Below, one piece after another: positions 1-13,516 of a stretch of 64,000 nt of DNA. The position numbers and the translations under genes were made by a program. Numbering within the stretch: position 1 is the stretch's first letter; the number at the start of each line of letters is the position of its first letter. The notes under the pieces were generated by a model. The model saw only the letters and a program-made list of their open reading frames with translations, was not told the origin of the DNA and did not search any database. This stretch comes from Lateolabrax maculatus (taxonomy: Eukaryota > Chordata > Actinopteri > Acropomatiformes > Lateolabracidae), in NCBI GenBank assembly GCA_031216445.1, contig CM062218.1, forward strand, positions 11,176,501 through 11,240,500, written 5' to 3'.

Positions 1-1405
1 TTTGTCTATGAAATAATAGTTATGTGGCCTAATTATTGCTTTGTTGGAACGGTCTCATTTAACTGGCAAGTTACGTGAAAAACGGCACACAGGGTATTGT
101 TAATGGCATGTCATCAAAAATATTTCAACTGCCGTGTACCCATTCTTTTCAGTAAATACGTGACATGTATTCTGAATTAGCTTAGTTTGTAGTGTTTTCC
201 TGGTTGCAGACATTCAGCTTTCTCGGTTGATGAGGTACATTTCGAAAGCGGGTTTTAGATAAAATCCTGTTTGTAGCAGTTGAAAAGGATGACTTGTCGG
301 AGGTACCGCTTCCTGGCTTCTGGTTTTGACTCTGACGTTTTTTTTTTTTTTATTCATATGTAAGCTACATTTGAAGGCATATGATTAGCAACCCATGATG
401 ATGTACATGGGCATACACATCCATGCACAAACACACATACATAGCATTGACTCGCTTGTCAGAAACAGCTGCCAGGAGAAAGGGATGGATATACACCTCT
501 TGGCCCTGGCTGTGTGTATGTGTACATAACAGTACACAGTCTGCCAGTAATGATCCAGACAAGCACTTGTATAGTGTGAGCTTTTAAGTCCTTCAGAGAC
601 AGTCTTGTGTATCTATGTGTGTATATATATGTGTGTGTGTGTACAGTGTAGAAAGAGTGTGTTGTGACGTGCTTGTTAGTGAGATTGTCAGCCAGACAGA
701 CTTGACCTTACATGGTCTGTACAAGCTACTCTGTTGTTGCTGTCATCAGCCCCAGTCACACTAGTGGAAAATGGGTCTCTTTGCTTCGTCCTACCATAGA
801 GATTTTTTATTTACTTATTTATTTTGTGTAGCATTACATTCATTGTATTACCGGTTGGAGATGTCAGGCTTAAAGACGTTAGCAGTACTGGAACCTTTTG
901 CCAGAGGAGAGTCATATTAACATACCATATTCAATTTAACTTTCTACCCTTGTTTTCCCTCTTTTTTTTTTTTTTTTTTTTTAGCAAATGTTTGCGCTAT
1001 CAAAGACACACATTTACTTTTGTTGAGTTACCCAGGGGGAATCTTGTTAATGACAATGACTTCTCAAAGCATACGGCTGTGAAGTTTTGTATCTTCAATG
1101 AAAAAGAGGTATTTGCAAATCCCTGTCAGATACAAACCTTCAGCCAAACAAAGCTGTCCATTCAGTGTGATAAATGTGTATTGTTCTGAAGTGGAGGTAG
1201 AGCATGAGAGCCTAAACTTTTATATAGTTGGTATGTTCCAGTCCGAGGTTATCCACAGACCTGGATTTTGCACTGTGTTTTCAAATGGGATTTAGGAGCG
1301 CTGGCCAATATTTTTACATGTTCTCATCTCGGCTCAGTTTGGTTTGTTTATGGTCTGGATCCTCACGCCATCTTTCCCCTTGCAAGCAGCTGCATGTAGA
1401 CGTAG

Positions 1406-1564
1406 ACACACACACACACACACACACGCACAGACCTAGGGCATGTGCACACAATTGCATACACAAAGTCAGACTTACCCTGAAGTGATTTACCCACATC
1501 AGGGCCAACAGAGGGCATCTCAGGACACACACACACACACACAGACACACACACACACACACAG
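1406..1564 (+). repeat. Two CA tracts
   Basis: CA repeats at about 1406-1427 and 1525-1564, the second with interruptions. The reverse-strand Cys/Val open frames across them are artefacts of the repeat. Confidence 0.95.
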
Positions 1565-4500
1565 ATACGCAGAGCCCTACCCCACCTCCGGCCTGGCTAG
1601 TTGTTTCCCGCGTGCCCCCACCAGCCGTCTGCCAACAGGCGGGTTAATATTGCCACCAGCTGCAGAGGGGGTGATGCCAACCAATGCCAACCGGCACCAG
1701 GCCCAGAGTGGCCACACAGGAGCTTCTCTTCTCTTCTCACTGCTTTTTTCTGTTGTGCTTCTATTCAAAGTGAAATGTTAATATAAAATGTCACTGTGTG
1801 TGTGCGTGCATGCATGCATATATGGAGCAGTGTGAATGCATGGATTCAGGCCATTTGACAGTGGTCATCCATCTCAGTGAACAACACTGGACAGTGCATT
1901 GGCTGCATGTAATGGATTGGTGCATTACGGACTATCAGAAAGGCACGCCTTCAATTTCTTTCTCGTCAGGGGTGCTGTTGGTCCTTTTGCTTAGTCAGTT
2001 GCTTCTCACACCTTTACTCAGAATGTCTCTTTGTTTTTTTCGTTTTCCGTGTAATTGTTCTCTAAAACCACAATCTCATACTGTATTATAGTATCTGTTG
2101 TAATGGAGATGTGGTGGTACTCTGTTGCTGCTCTTCCTTCACAGTCTGTTGTGCTATCAGACTTGCTGTTCCACAGACTTTAGTCGGTGCCCAGATGCCA
2201 GGTTGGAGGGTAAAGCCGTAGCCTTTGGAGGTCAGAGTGTGATGGCTGATACATACTAGACATAGCAAGCTAATGTCTTTGCGCAGGGATGCTGACAGGG
2301 GGTTTCAAGGTAAACATTACTCACAAGAGAAACCAATGTACACCCCCAACATTTTATCAATACATGATTTCTGTGGTCCTGTGTGTCAGACTGAGGATGT
2401 AGCACTGAGGTTAAGCCAACACCCAACATAACAAACCCAAATTTAACAGCACACACAGCATTATTTATTCTATTTTTTTATTAAACTTTACTAGACACAT
2501 TTTTGGGGTTGTTACATCATCACTGGATTAAATGTCACATTGCTGAACACATAATTCAACAATTCAAAATCCATAAGGTGAGTTTTAGGTTGATTGATGA
2601 GCCTTGAGCCCCAGACACTGCTGTTAAAACCAGTGAAATATTGACAAATAAAGTATTTATAAAACTTGGCAAACATTTGAGGTAAACATTGCTTATATTA
2701 CACACGGCTGCTTTTGTAAATTGTGACAGTGCAGGCAAAATCCACAATAGTAGTTCAGATTGGGGAAAATGGTGTGCATGTAGGAATGTGTGCATGTGAC
2801 ATAGTTGTGGGTTTGAAGAAAAAGGTTATTTTGCAGGCTACAAAAACAGTAAGTAACCTAATTCACAGGCCTGGCCAAGGCAACTACTACAGCCCAGCTA
2901 CAGCACATATAAATACACACACAGGTTTTTATTGATCTTCTAGAGACTTAATCGCACTCACATAAACAGACACCACCGATCAGTGTATCTAAAAATGATT
3001 GTGCTGAGGTTGAACTTCTTCAGTTGGAATCTATACATGAGGGCTTGAGAGATGAGATGGGGAGATGCAGAGGCCATCTGTATTCTCATCATCTATGTTT
3101 GGTAAGTCTAAACAGAGACGCCGGCAGGATTCAAATCCTCAGTGTTAACATTTTAGGCATCTCCGCGTGGAGCGGGAGATGCTTCTAAAGTGGCTTCCTT
3201 TTTTCACAACCATACACAGTTAGGTTAATTTAACTTGTGTCTCGCAATACACAGTCATTTAGGTCCTCACTTGTATGGGCAAACGGCGGCCCCTTTCACA
3301 CGCTCAATATCTTTTTATGTCCTGGTTGTGGAAAGGGGAATTAATGAGTCTTTCTAGTAAAGCAGCTTGTCTGCGCTCGTGCAAAGTTCTGCAAGGGTAA
3401 ACGAGTTTAAAGCCTCAGGCTATGAGTTGTTGTTGTTGTGTAAGTGCGCCCTTTGTGCACGTGTGGGATGGTGCTTGTGTACTACTTCCTGTCTGATTGT
3501 TTACAGCCTTACCTAACTGGATTCCAGATGTAATCCTACAGCCTTTCTGATGAACCTGACTATACAAGGCTATCGGGGAGACTTTCTAGAAGTCCCCCTC
3601 AGGCGTTGCCCTCACACCAGCTTGCTTCCATACAAATGGTATCATCCACTACTAGCCGACAGACGCTGCTTAAACTGACCAGAGGCCGATGGATCTCTGT
3701 TTATGCGTGTAAGCCTACTAGCCTGCAGGCTGTTCCTGTCAGACAACGCATAAGGCTAATGAGGTTACTCTGTTTCCTGTTTCTGCCTTCCTGTCCCCTC
3801 CTTGTGTTTGCTGGAGTGGGAGGGCTTCAGCTCTGTGGCACGATATGTTTACACAATGTAACATAACTTGAGTATGCTTTGAAACATGTGTGTGGATGTA
3901 TGCGCACACACACTTCAGTAATTATTTAGCACACTATGCCAGGTCCAGTAGTATCTTAAGATGCACAGTCATGCGACAGGTCCGACACACTTAGTTGTGT
4001 AACACTCATCCAAATACAAAAGAATGTGTCAAGCGCTGCCACATTTATAGGCCAAACCTGGCAAGATGGCAGCCAGAGCTATAAAAGCTATAGCCTAGTT
4101 TATGGTAATATATCACTGCTGTCATATGAAACAAAGTCCAATTTTTGTGTTTGTACTTGAATCAAAAGGTGACACGCTCCTTAGCATAATTACAGAATTT
4201 CGTTTTATGACCCTGGAGTGCATCATATTCACACAAAACCAATTACAAGAATCAAAGTGCATCGTTAGTTTGTGAAATAAGATTTGCTTTTCTTTATTTC
4301 CTTAAACCCAGTGTTTTAGAGGTCCATCTGCAGAAATGTGACCTTGCTTGTGAAGAAATTAAATATTTCTCAAAGAATTGTCCATTAGCACTGACATAGC
4401 CTTAAGCAATTTTCTGGACATCATTTTATTTATTCATGTAAAAAAACATGTGTAGCAAAAAAACTAACTTATCAACACAGATATTTCTTCCGTATTGTGA

Positions 4501-5699
4501 CATTTTCTTACAGCTCTTAATACATTTGAAGCACGTAGGAATTAAATTTGACATCAATCTAAGTAAATACATGTCCTAATGGCACTATTATTACGGGAAG
4601 GTTTTCATAATCTCCAGAAGCACTGTGAATCTTTGAAATGTTCCAATTAATCTAAAGAAATAAACTATTACTGTTGGCGTTAGAAGCCATACGTCATATT
4701 GTGTAGATCAGCACAACTGGTAGGGAGGAAAGAAGGTTAAAAATGCAGCTCTGTTAAGAGGGATCAGCAGCAGGGTCTTCCAAGGCTCCCAAGGGAATAG
4801 CAGGGAGGCGCAGGAGCCATTGCCACTGCTACCATGATGAATGACAGCATGTTGGGGGGCGCCATCGATCACACGTCCACCGTCCACGTGACCACAGCTA
4901 GTGAGCCTGTGTGCATGTGCCCGCAGTGCAGGAAATTGAGTCAAACCTCTGGTCAGCGGCAAGTAGCCAAAGTGAAAATGATATTGTGACAGAATTGGAG
5001 GGTAAAGTGTGTTGAGTGAGGCTGTTATTATTGAATGGGGGCCATTTCTTATGCAGCCTGTCAGAGCACACACACATACACACAAGGGTTAGCTTTTTAC
5101 TCTATTTTAACACACATTTGTACCATGAGACCTGTATTTCAGTCTATTGTAAGACCAGACGTAGCCCAGTCCTCTGCCTGAACAGTCCGCACTCTCAACC
5201 TGCCAAGTGTAACTTAAGAGTATGAAGAATTTTCCTCAACTGAGCCCTAAAAACCATGGCAACAAGGCTGTGAAACTGACAGAGATACCGCCGCAAAGCT
5301 GATATCACACTGTTACTTTAACATTTCACTTTATGAGAGACACTTAAGATTCCCATAACAACAATTCCAATTCCATCATCCTTTCTTGGCTTTGTGGCAC
5401 AGAGTGAACAGGAAACAGTTGCCTTGAGCCCTGGGCTCTTTACAGTAATGCTCCTCTGGTGTTGTGTGCCATGTATGCACTGAGACCCGAAGCAAACCTT
5501 AAGAAACTCCTTCCACACACTATTAGATAATCTGCCAATACTGCGATAACAGCATTCCAGGAATGGGATAAACAAAGCAGTTGTACAGATTAGTAAGGGT
5601 TTTATAATTTTTCTAATTAATCTGGGTTTCATTTCCTTTTACTTTGTTTTCAAGTTTTTAACACCATAAATGAATACTGTCTGTTTGTTTTTAAAGACA

Positions 5700-5805
5700 T
5701 CTCTGAAAGTTAATAAAACTGTTTGGCTAAAATTTGGTGAACAGATGGCCCAGCTAATCAATTGACTACATTTTGGTTATAGGGTGGATCAGGGATGTTT
5801 GCAAT
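5700..5805 (+). mobile_element. Possible remnant of a dispersed fish repeat
   Basis: The order aatttggtgaacagatgg, aatcaattgactacattttgg, gggtggatcaggg resembles a widespread fish repeat that contains a 'tttggtg ... gatccggatcaggg' block. Only about 100 bases look alike and no ends are visible, so this is a weak call from memory. Confidence 0.3.
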
Positions 5806-6165
5806 CACACAATTGCCTTTTTAGTCACAAGCAGTGTGCTGCATTCATGTAGAGAGGTCAGACAGCTGGGGTCATCCAACCTGACAGCTAACCTTGAAGA
5901 CTAACAATACAGCAGCAAATCAATGAAATAATACAGCTTTACAGGTTGGAGAATTGATAAATTTCGGTTTGTTTGTGTGTGTGGGTAAGCTGGTCACATA
6001 GCCAGTGTGGGTGGGCAACCCAGTCAATTTAAACCCCTCTTTGTGCACCCAGTTGGGCCTCTTCGGCTCAAACACGTACACAGACACACACCCAGGATCT
6101 TCAGATCACTGTGATTTTGTGTGCATTTCTTTCAGTCAAAATAAACTCGGTCACATTCTGTATTT

Positions 6166-6169
<4 letters not shown>

Positions 6170-6233
<64 letters not shown>
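6170..6233 (+). repeat. CT microsatellite
   Basis: About 64 bases of uninterrupted CT. Confidence 0.97.
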
Positions 6234-6241
<8 letters not shown>

Positions 6242-6412
6242 GTGCTCTCTGTGTGCTCTACTTTTTACCAGCCTGATAGCGTTTTGTGCTCGACAGGGCT
6301 GAATGGCGTTGGCAGTCTGTCACTTATGTACGCTCAGATAGATTCAGACTGTGTGTGCGTGCGTGAGTTTGCAAATGCAGACAGATGATATGATTGACAG
6401 TGGAGCCACTGG

Positions 6413-6414
<2 letters not shown>

Positions 6415-6461
<47 letters not shown>
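6415..6461 (+). repeat. GT microsatellite
   Basis: About 47 bases of GT, followed by a short GA stretch. Confidence 0.97.
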
Positions 6462-6463
<2 letters not shown>

Positions 6464-6900
6464 AAGAGAGAGACACATCTCAGCAGGAGAAACCATCATG
6501 GCCAGGCTGCAAACAGAAGGCATTGTTCTGAAGGAGAAACCTTTTTATATGCTTCATATATAGGTACAGGAAGAAAACAGGGAGAAATATGGTCACACAC
6601 CCAATTTCTTACATGTGGACTATTTAAATACAGCTCTAAAGACTGAGTACCCAGAATGCATCTGTCTCAAATTTTTTTTTTATAGTTACATTGTTATTGC
6701 TCAAGGTGTTAATAGCATTTCTGCTTATGGAAAAACAATGGTTTAAGTTATATACAGGATTGCAGGAGGTACGTTCATCCCTTGTAGCATTCTTGTCATG
6801 TCCTCTCCTGCAGATGGAAATGTTTTGGATCCTTCTACTCTAACTGTTAGGGCTATCCCAGCACGGCTAGTTAAAAGGGAAGGCCCTGTGGCTGCATGCA

Positions 6901-6903
<3 letters not shown>

Positions 6904-6992
<89 letters not shown>
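6904..6992 (+). repeat. CA microsatellite
   Basis: About 89 bases of uninterrupted CA. Confidence 0.97.
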
Positions 6993-6993
<1 letters not shown>

Positions 6994-8018
6994 TCCAATG
7001 CAGTGAGCTTGTGGTGTAATGAGGCGATTATATAGGGCCTCTCGTCCCCGGCAACCCCACAACCTTGTTCCATTTGCCTATTCTCTGAGTTCCGAGCTGA
7101 GCTTAGCATCCGGTCCTCTTGAAGCCATAAGGGACATGGGGACCAGGATGTAGTTAGGATTGGAATGTCAGTTTTTGGAGCAAACACGTGCTTCGTAGTT
7201 GAGACCTTCAGCCTGGATTAAGCGACTGCCACTGTTGTTTGATGTTTATAACTGCTAAAAAGCATTTGTCACATTTTGTTGATAGGTGCCAGGGGGCTTT
7301 TTGGAAAACAATTGCCGTAATTTACATCAAAAGCGGAAGTGGGTTTGAGAATACCTGGACTGTCACAGTTTCCAAATTTCTAGTCAGCGTATACTAATAC
7401 CATGCTGCTTAAATGTTGTTTGCATTTGCATCTTTCACTCACAAGATTGCTTCAAAGTGCCCCCCATTATTGTGGTGGCATAATTTGGACCTAGGCTTTC
7501 TTTAATGCTTTGCAGTAGTGTTTGTTTCTCCAAAGGGTCATAATCAACATGCTTTAAATACTTCTAATCCACAAAGGGTTGCTCATGACCTTAAGAAAGG
7601 TTACAGTGATGTATTTGGGAATTAAATTATTTCTACAATCGCTGTCATCTGCACCACTTGTTAACCCTGAGCAGTCATATCCTTGCAGCATGTCATCTGG
7701 GGCCCATGTGTTAGTGAAAGAGTAAGAAAGATCAAGAAGGAGAAAGAGAAAAGAAAGAAGGTAGTAGTAGGATAAAGACTGTCATGACTACCGGATACAA
7801 TAACCCAAGCTTTGTTAAAACAACATTTCTTCGCCCTCCATCCATCCATCCATCCATCTCTCCGTCCCTCTTTTAAAGGGAAATCTGTGTTAGAATAACA
7901 GATTTTGGGCCGGTTTTGTAGAGCAGATCGCAGCTGGCGCGTGGCCCACATTCCTCTGCCATGACATCCCCACAGTCGGCAGCAGCACAGCGCTATTTTT
8001 AGAACAGCTAGTGAGGAT

Positions 8019-8037
8019 ACACACACACACACACCCA

Positions 8038-8101
<64 letters not shown>
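8019..8101 (+). repeat. CA microsatellite with CCA interruptions
   Basis: About 83 bases of CA with two CCC-containing interruptions near the left end. A CCAT tetranucleotide run lies nearby at about 7838-7858. Confidence 0.96.
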
Positions 8102-8105
<4 letters not shown>

Positions 8106-9429
8106 TGTACGTATATGCAGATCCCAAGTGTGTGAATGCATACATGCTTAAGCTCGAAGGTTGTGTTTTACTTCCAAAGGAAATGTGAATATGTGAGTTT
8201 GTTTAGTAGTAGTGTTGAATGCATAACATTGTTGCTTTGTTACCCTGGTTTTTATGTACTTAATTAATATATTGGACAATTAATTGATGAATAAAAAACC
8301 AAATCACTTACAACCAGATATTACAAAACTGATTTTATCACCTTTTATATCAGTGGTTTCCACTTCTCCTGTACAGTAATCACTGGCACGTCTAAGCTGC
8401 AGAGCTGATGTTAGCGTGGCTTGGCTTTCTGTCACACTTTTACACACAGACCGAGAGCACAACACTGAGGCTCTGTGAAGTTCTTAAAGGCACAGTGTGT
8501 GTTTTTCAGTGAATGGTGTAATAAGCGCTGTCACACATTAAAATGGACACACTGTACATCCAGGACTCTTCATCGTTCTCTTCCCCTCTTGTATCTAATA
8601 CTATTCCCAGGGTCTTTTTTTCAGCATCCACTGTTACACACAGCCAATGCAATCCACTTGTTTCCTCATCAACTATCAGAGTTATTGGATTTGCCTGCTG
8701 TGGAGAGAGGATTGTTGAGTAAGGCTGGGGTTATGAAGTGGTATCAGCTCCACTTTTCATCCAGTTAGATGAACAGATACAGATGCAATGATAGATTAAT
8801 CCTGCTCAGACTCTTGACTCCTTATCTGGCACATTGCTGCAAGCTTTTTAACATTTGCGCAGTTCCTGGAACAGTTTTTCAAATTGAGTTTTTTCACTTG
8901 TATTCGATTGTTCTGTCTAACAGATGTTTTCTGGGTATTTATCCACTGGATATGTTCTTGCTCTAAATTCAAATATTCAAAGTAATAAAACACAAACTCT
9001 GAGGATATATTTTTAAGCATAAAAGCCTCGTTATGCACCCCAATAATGTCAGGAAACAAATGTAAATGTTACAAGAATTAGAGACTCCTTCTCAGGTGTC
9101 TGTTCAGTGACATTTTTCTCCCCTGTGATTCATTCTTTTGGAGAAAATGTTATGGGTTAAAATGTTCAAAGTAGCCCAGTGGGAAAGGTATTACATTGGT
9201 ATACTTCCAAGCACTGTCTGATTTACCGCAGCACATGTGTGTGTGTGTGTGACACGGAGTGAGAGAAGAAGAAGCATACTTTTCAAGCACAGCATCCCCC
9301 TGGATGCCTAAAAGGTGTCTGTCTGTGTATGTGGTTTTTGCAGGTCGGATTACCTGTGTATTCCAAAGGAGTTGGGGGTGGGGTTGCTGGCTGACAGTAG
9401 GCACACAGCATTCCTGACGCATCACTTGG

Positions 9430-9546
<117 letters not shown>

Positions 9547-10715
9547 CTCAGAAAAGGTCCCTGCGCTCATTAGTGGAATTCCACTAGCCTGATGGGAGCT
9601 GGTCGTGGTGTAGATGTGTGTGTCAGTGCCAGGTAGCGCTCGGCTGGCATTGCTGTGTGTAAGAGCTGTCTCTAAAGGGCTCTGGCAATAACTCAGAAAC
9701 ACACACACTGCAGTGTCTGACTGAGAAACGGAGATGCAACACAATTTGGTTTTTATTGCTTATTTGAGTAGGTGTTTCCCTTCCTCTGTCACGCTACACT
9801 CACCCTCTGGCAGGCAGTGTGAATGTCTTCGGAAGAATTTTGCATGCTTTGCCGTCTATCACTTATTTATTTTACACCTGAAAAACACACAGACACAGGC
9901 AGTGGCTGGCTTTTGTTACTGAAGATCCAGGGAAAGCAGCCTTGGCCTGAAACAGATGGCAAACTACCTCTGAGGTCAGACAAATAGTTAACCTACAGTT
10001 GAGCAGAGGTTGTGAAACACCATTTAACCGATGATCTAAAGTTATATTCTATCTGTAATAGAGCAGGGCTTTAACGCTCACTCTTTTCCCCCCAGCTGAT
10101 GAAAAGTCGGTCAGCATTTTTTCCCAGACCTTGTTGCTATGTGTACACAGCGCAGGAAATATCTGTGGCACGCTGCCAACGACTGTGAGGAAACCAGAGA
10201 GAAAGTGAGAGAAAAAGAAATGCAGATGAACTTTAAGGTCAATTTTTTGAGGGAAGAATTTTTTTTTCCTCTCAGTACAGCTGTGTGTTGTGTTTGTGTG
10301 TGTCAGGGAGAGATATGGATACCATAGAAGCTGTATATGTGAGAGTTTCTGTAACCCTGAGCTATACTGTCAATGCTATGTGGTTGTCAGTGTACATTTG
10401 GCCTTATGACACGCCAGGAGGGAAAGAGTGCCAGTGAGCTGTCTAAGTAATTGGTGCTTACCTGGCAGGCTTTTGCACACATGCACACACACAGATGCAC
10501 GCACACACACACTGATGATATTAACTACAGGAGAAAATGGCATAATTGCCAATACTTACACAAGCGAGAAAGGGTGTGTGTGTGTGTGTGTATACTCGCG
10601 CACTCACATGTGACAGTGTAATGAGGTACTGCACACTACACACAAAACACACCCTATCAACCTCTGTCAGAGGCTGCAAACCATCGGTGCACTGAGCGGT
10701 CTGCTCGCTTAACCG

Positions 10716-10716
<1 letters not shown>

Positions 10717-10781
<65 letters not shown>

Positions 10782-10782
10782 G
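10717..10782 (+). repeat. GT microsatellite
   Basis: GT repeat with one GC interruption near the right end. It is the opposite orientation to the CA tracts at 6904, 8019 and 9432. Confidence 0.96.
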
Positions 10783-12510
10783 TGCACGAGCATGTGCATG
10801 TACTGTATGCAGGAAGATGTGGCTGTCACCCATCAGCTCCATCATGTGCAGACACCCAGCTTTTAATCTTGTACCCAGCCCCCCCCCCCCCCAGCTCTGC
10901 TGAGGCCTCGTCCCCAAGGCCCCTGAGCAGACCTGGGAAATCAAAACAATCCTCTGCAAAAGCTTATTTTTATCTGCTGAAAAGACGGGGAAAAAACCAC
11001 AAAAGTATGATAAACAAGCAAACTCTTCAGTCTTGTCAATATTGTCAAAAAAGATATTAAGCGTTTTGAAATGAATCTAGTGAGTGAATGAGGCCATATC
11101 AAGTTTTCTGCTTCGTGGAGATAGTAAACCATACTCACCAATTAGCAACAAAGTAGTTCTTCACTTCCTCTTTCATGACTCACCTGTGGCTTTTGAGTAA
11201 TTCACTGAAAAGCCTGTGTTAAGATCAGTTTGGGCTTTCTGTTGAATTAGACACTATATAGTAGTTGAGAGTGATAAGCTGTTGTACAAAGTAGATCTGA
11301 GTTTACCAAAAACATGGTGAACAGTGACCTGACTTTTGTATCGTAACGGTTCATAAATGTCTTCTTGGTGTAAGGTCTTGAACTCTGAAACTTTGAAGTC
11401 AAAACACGCTGACACATTTGCACACACCCTGTCGTGATGCTGCTATAATTTACACTGAGTTGTTTGCACTGATCAGAAGGCATATTTTATCCATCATAAC
11501 ATCTCTGGTATCTTGTGTGTTTTGTATGAGTGCGAATACAGTATATGAGACCATGGATTGCAGCTCTGATAGCGAGACAATAATGAGTAGCAGTTATTTC
11601 AGTTGCATTTTATTCACTGGCTGTGGGAGGATGCATAATATTAGGATGAAATTAACTTTCTCCCCTCCACACACTGTGTGTGAGCCTGAATTTCTGTCTC
11701 AGTAGTTGTGTTACCACGGCCACAGTATTCTGACTTCCTTTTTTTTTTTTTTTCTGTTTTGTTTTTTTGAGAGCACACTTGTTCTTAATGGAATGCTGCA
11801 ACTGTTATCTTGATCTTAAAGCAGCGATTAAACATCTTGGAGTAATTATTTTGATGTGAGGTGGAGATTTTGAATGTACCCTGCGCTGATGTCACTGCAA
11901 CGTCCGCCAGCCACTCTAACGACCTGAGTCAACTGGATGATCAGAACGCGGTACCACACACGCTGCTTTTCCCGTCTGTCTCTTGCTTCATGCTTGACTC
12001 AGACAGAGTCAAACAGAGTCGCTGGGATGAGCCAACAGGATCAGAAATGTGTTTTTAAATGTAAAATAATTAGCATACATTAGCTTTTTGCACAAAGACG
12101 GAAAGAGTTTTCTTTTCTCAAACCTTCCAGCTGAAATCCACTCGCCCCATGGCTTGACTAGAGAAAAGCTATTTCCAGTTTCCATTATTTATTAATACCT
12201 CTTTGTTGTTGCTCATGTCCTAATCTCATTTCCTTTAGTCATTAGCGTTGTTCGACATCAAACACAGCTGCCAGAGCAATGAGTGTGTGTGTGTGTGTGT
12301 GTGTGTGGGGTATGGTTTTTGCTGGTGGACATTCACTAAATACCCGTTTAACAATGCTTATTGCAGTAGAATATTTTTCTATTAAGCTGTTTAAAATTCT
12401 CAATATGGGCAATATAGTGTTCTGAATATAGTGTGGCTTTGATGTGCTATACATTATTCTTTCATGTGTTTGTTCAGATTGAAACTGACTGGAAAAAATG
12501 GCCCCGTCTT

Positions 12511-12511
<1 letters not shown>

Positions 12512-12557
<46 letters not shown>
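12512..12557 (+). repeat. GT microsatellite
   Basis: About 46 bases of GT. A shorter one (about 25 bases) lies at 12283-12307. Confidence 0.96.
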
Positions 12558-12558
<1 letters not shown>

Positions 12559-13389
12559 TCTGACTTCTGGTGACCTCTTTGACAATAACATCTTCTGTCT
12601 CAGTCTCCCTGGGAGAGATTAGCAACACATGAACTCACAATCCCATGATGCTTTTTTCATTTGCTTCCTACCTATTCATCAACATAACACTCCCATCATG
12701 GCATTGTGGTGAGATGCAGTCCTCCCTGCATTCTAATGCTAATGTGTTGCCCCGTGTCTTGCTGCAAGCTTACACTATGTTATGTTAATGTTGTGTCATG
12801 CCAATGTCACAATATAGCAAGAAATGGCAACCGGAGCAATATGTAAGGAAAATAAAACACTTTGTTGTTTCTTTCTCTTTACGAAAGCTGTCATAACTTT
12901 TCTTGCATTTCCGCACTGAATACGACATCATTTTGTTATTTTGATAGACAAATATAAAAATCTATTCAGAATGATAACTGGCTGCAGCTTCCGTCACTTT
13001 ATCTTGATGTAGCGTGAACAAGTATTCTTCTAGTTTCCATAGTGCAGAAAAGGTACGGAGTAACTCTATGACACCTACTTGGCTTTAGAAAGGGAAAATG
13101 GACAGTCTGTGCTGACATTGTTGTTTGGTCTTGGACATCTCAACACAGCTGGCCTGTAAGTCACAACTTAATGGGCATGCTGTTGTAGCAGCTTTGATTT
13201 AAAAAAAAAATAAATAAAATAATGTGATAATTCAGAGCAGATTTGTACTCAGCAGATTGCTGAAACACAGCATAATAGTGGAAAGAAAATTGGAGTAAGA
13301 AACCATACACGCAGTTTTTTTTTTTTTTTTTTTTATCTGTGACGTTTAGTTTGTATTGACCCATTCTCTCTTTCTGGATGTTTCAACAG

Positions 13390-13516
13390 GATGACAGTGA
13401 TGGGATCCCGTGGTCGGAGGAGCGGGTTATGCGAAAGGTGCTTTACCTCTCCCTAAAGGAGTTTAGGAGTGCACAGAAACGGCAGTTGGATGGCGACGGA
13501 ACCACAAACTCCAATG
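13390..13516 (+). CDS. jarid2: jarid2 coding exon A: ubiquitin-interacting motif
   Basis: The exon follows acceptor tttcaacag and ends at donor gtaagt (13517). It starts in phase 0 and ends one base into a codon. It encodes DDSDGIPWSEERVMRKVLYL and then SLKEFRSAQKRQ, corresponding to human residues 16 to about 60. In human JARID2, residues about 24-42 form a ubiquitin-interacting motif that recognises H2A ubiquitinated at K119 and so couples PRC1 marks to PRC2; the core VLYLSLKEF is fully kept. The tail (DGDGTTNSNG) is not conserved. A methionine would be needed upstream: mammalian JARID2 has about 15 residues before this point, on a separate exon that I do not find in this window. Confidence 0.95.

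Noticed and set aside
3120..3150. tRNA-like B box (ggattcaaatcc)
   Set aside because: The match has an extra base and no A box or cloverleaf was found around it.
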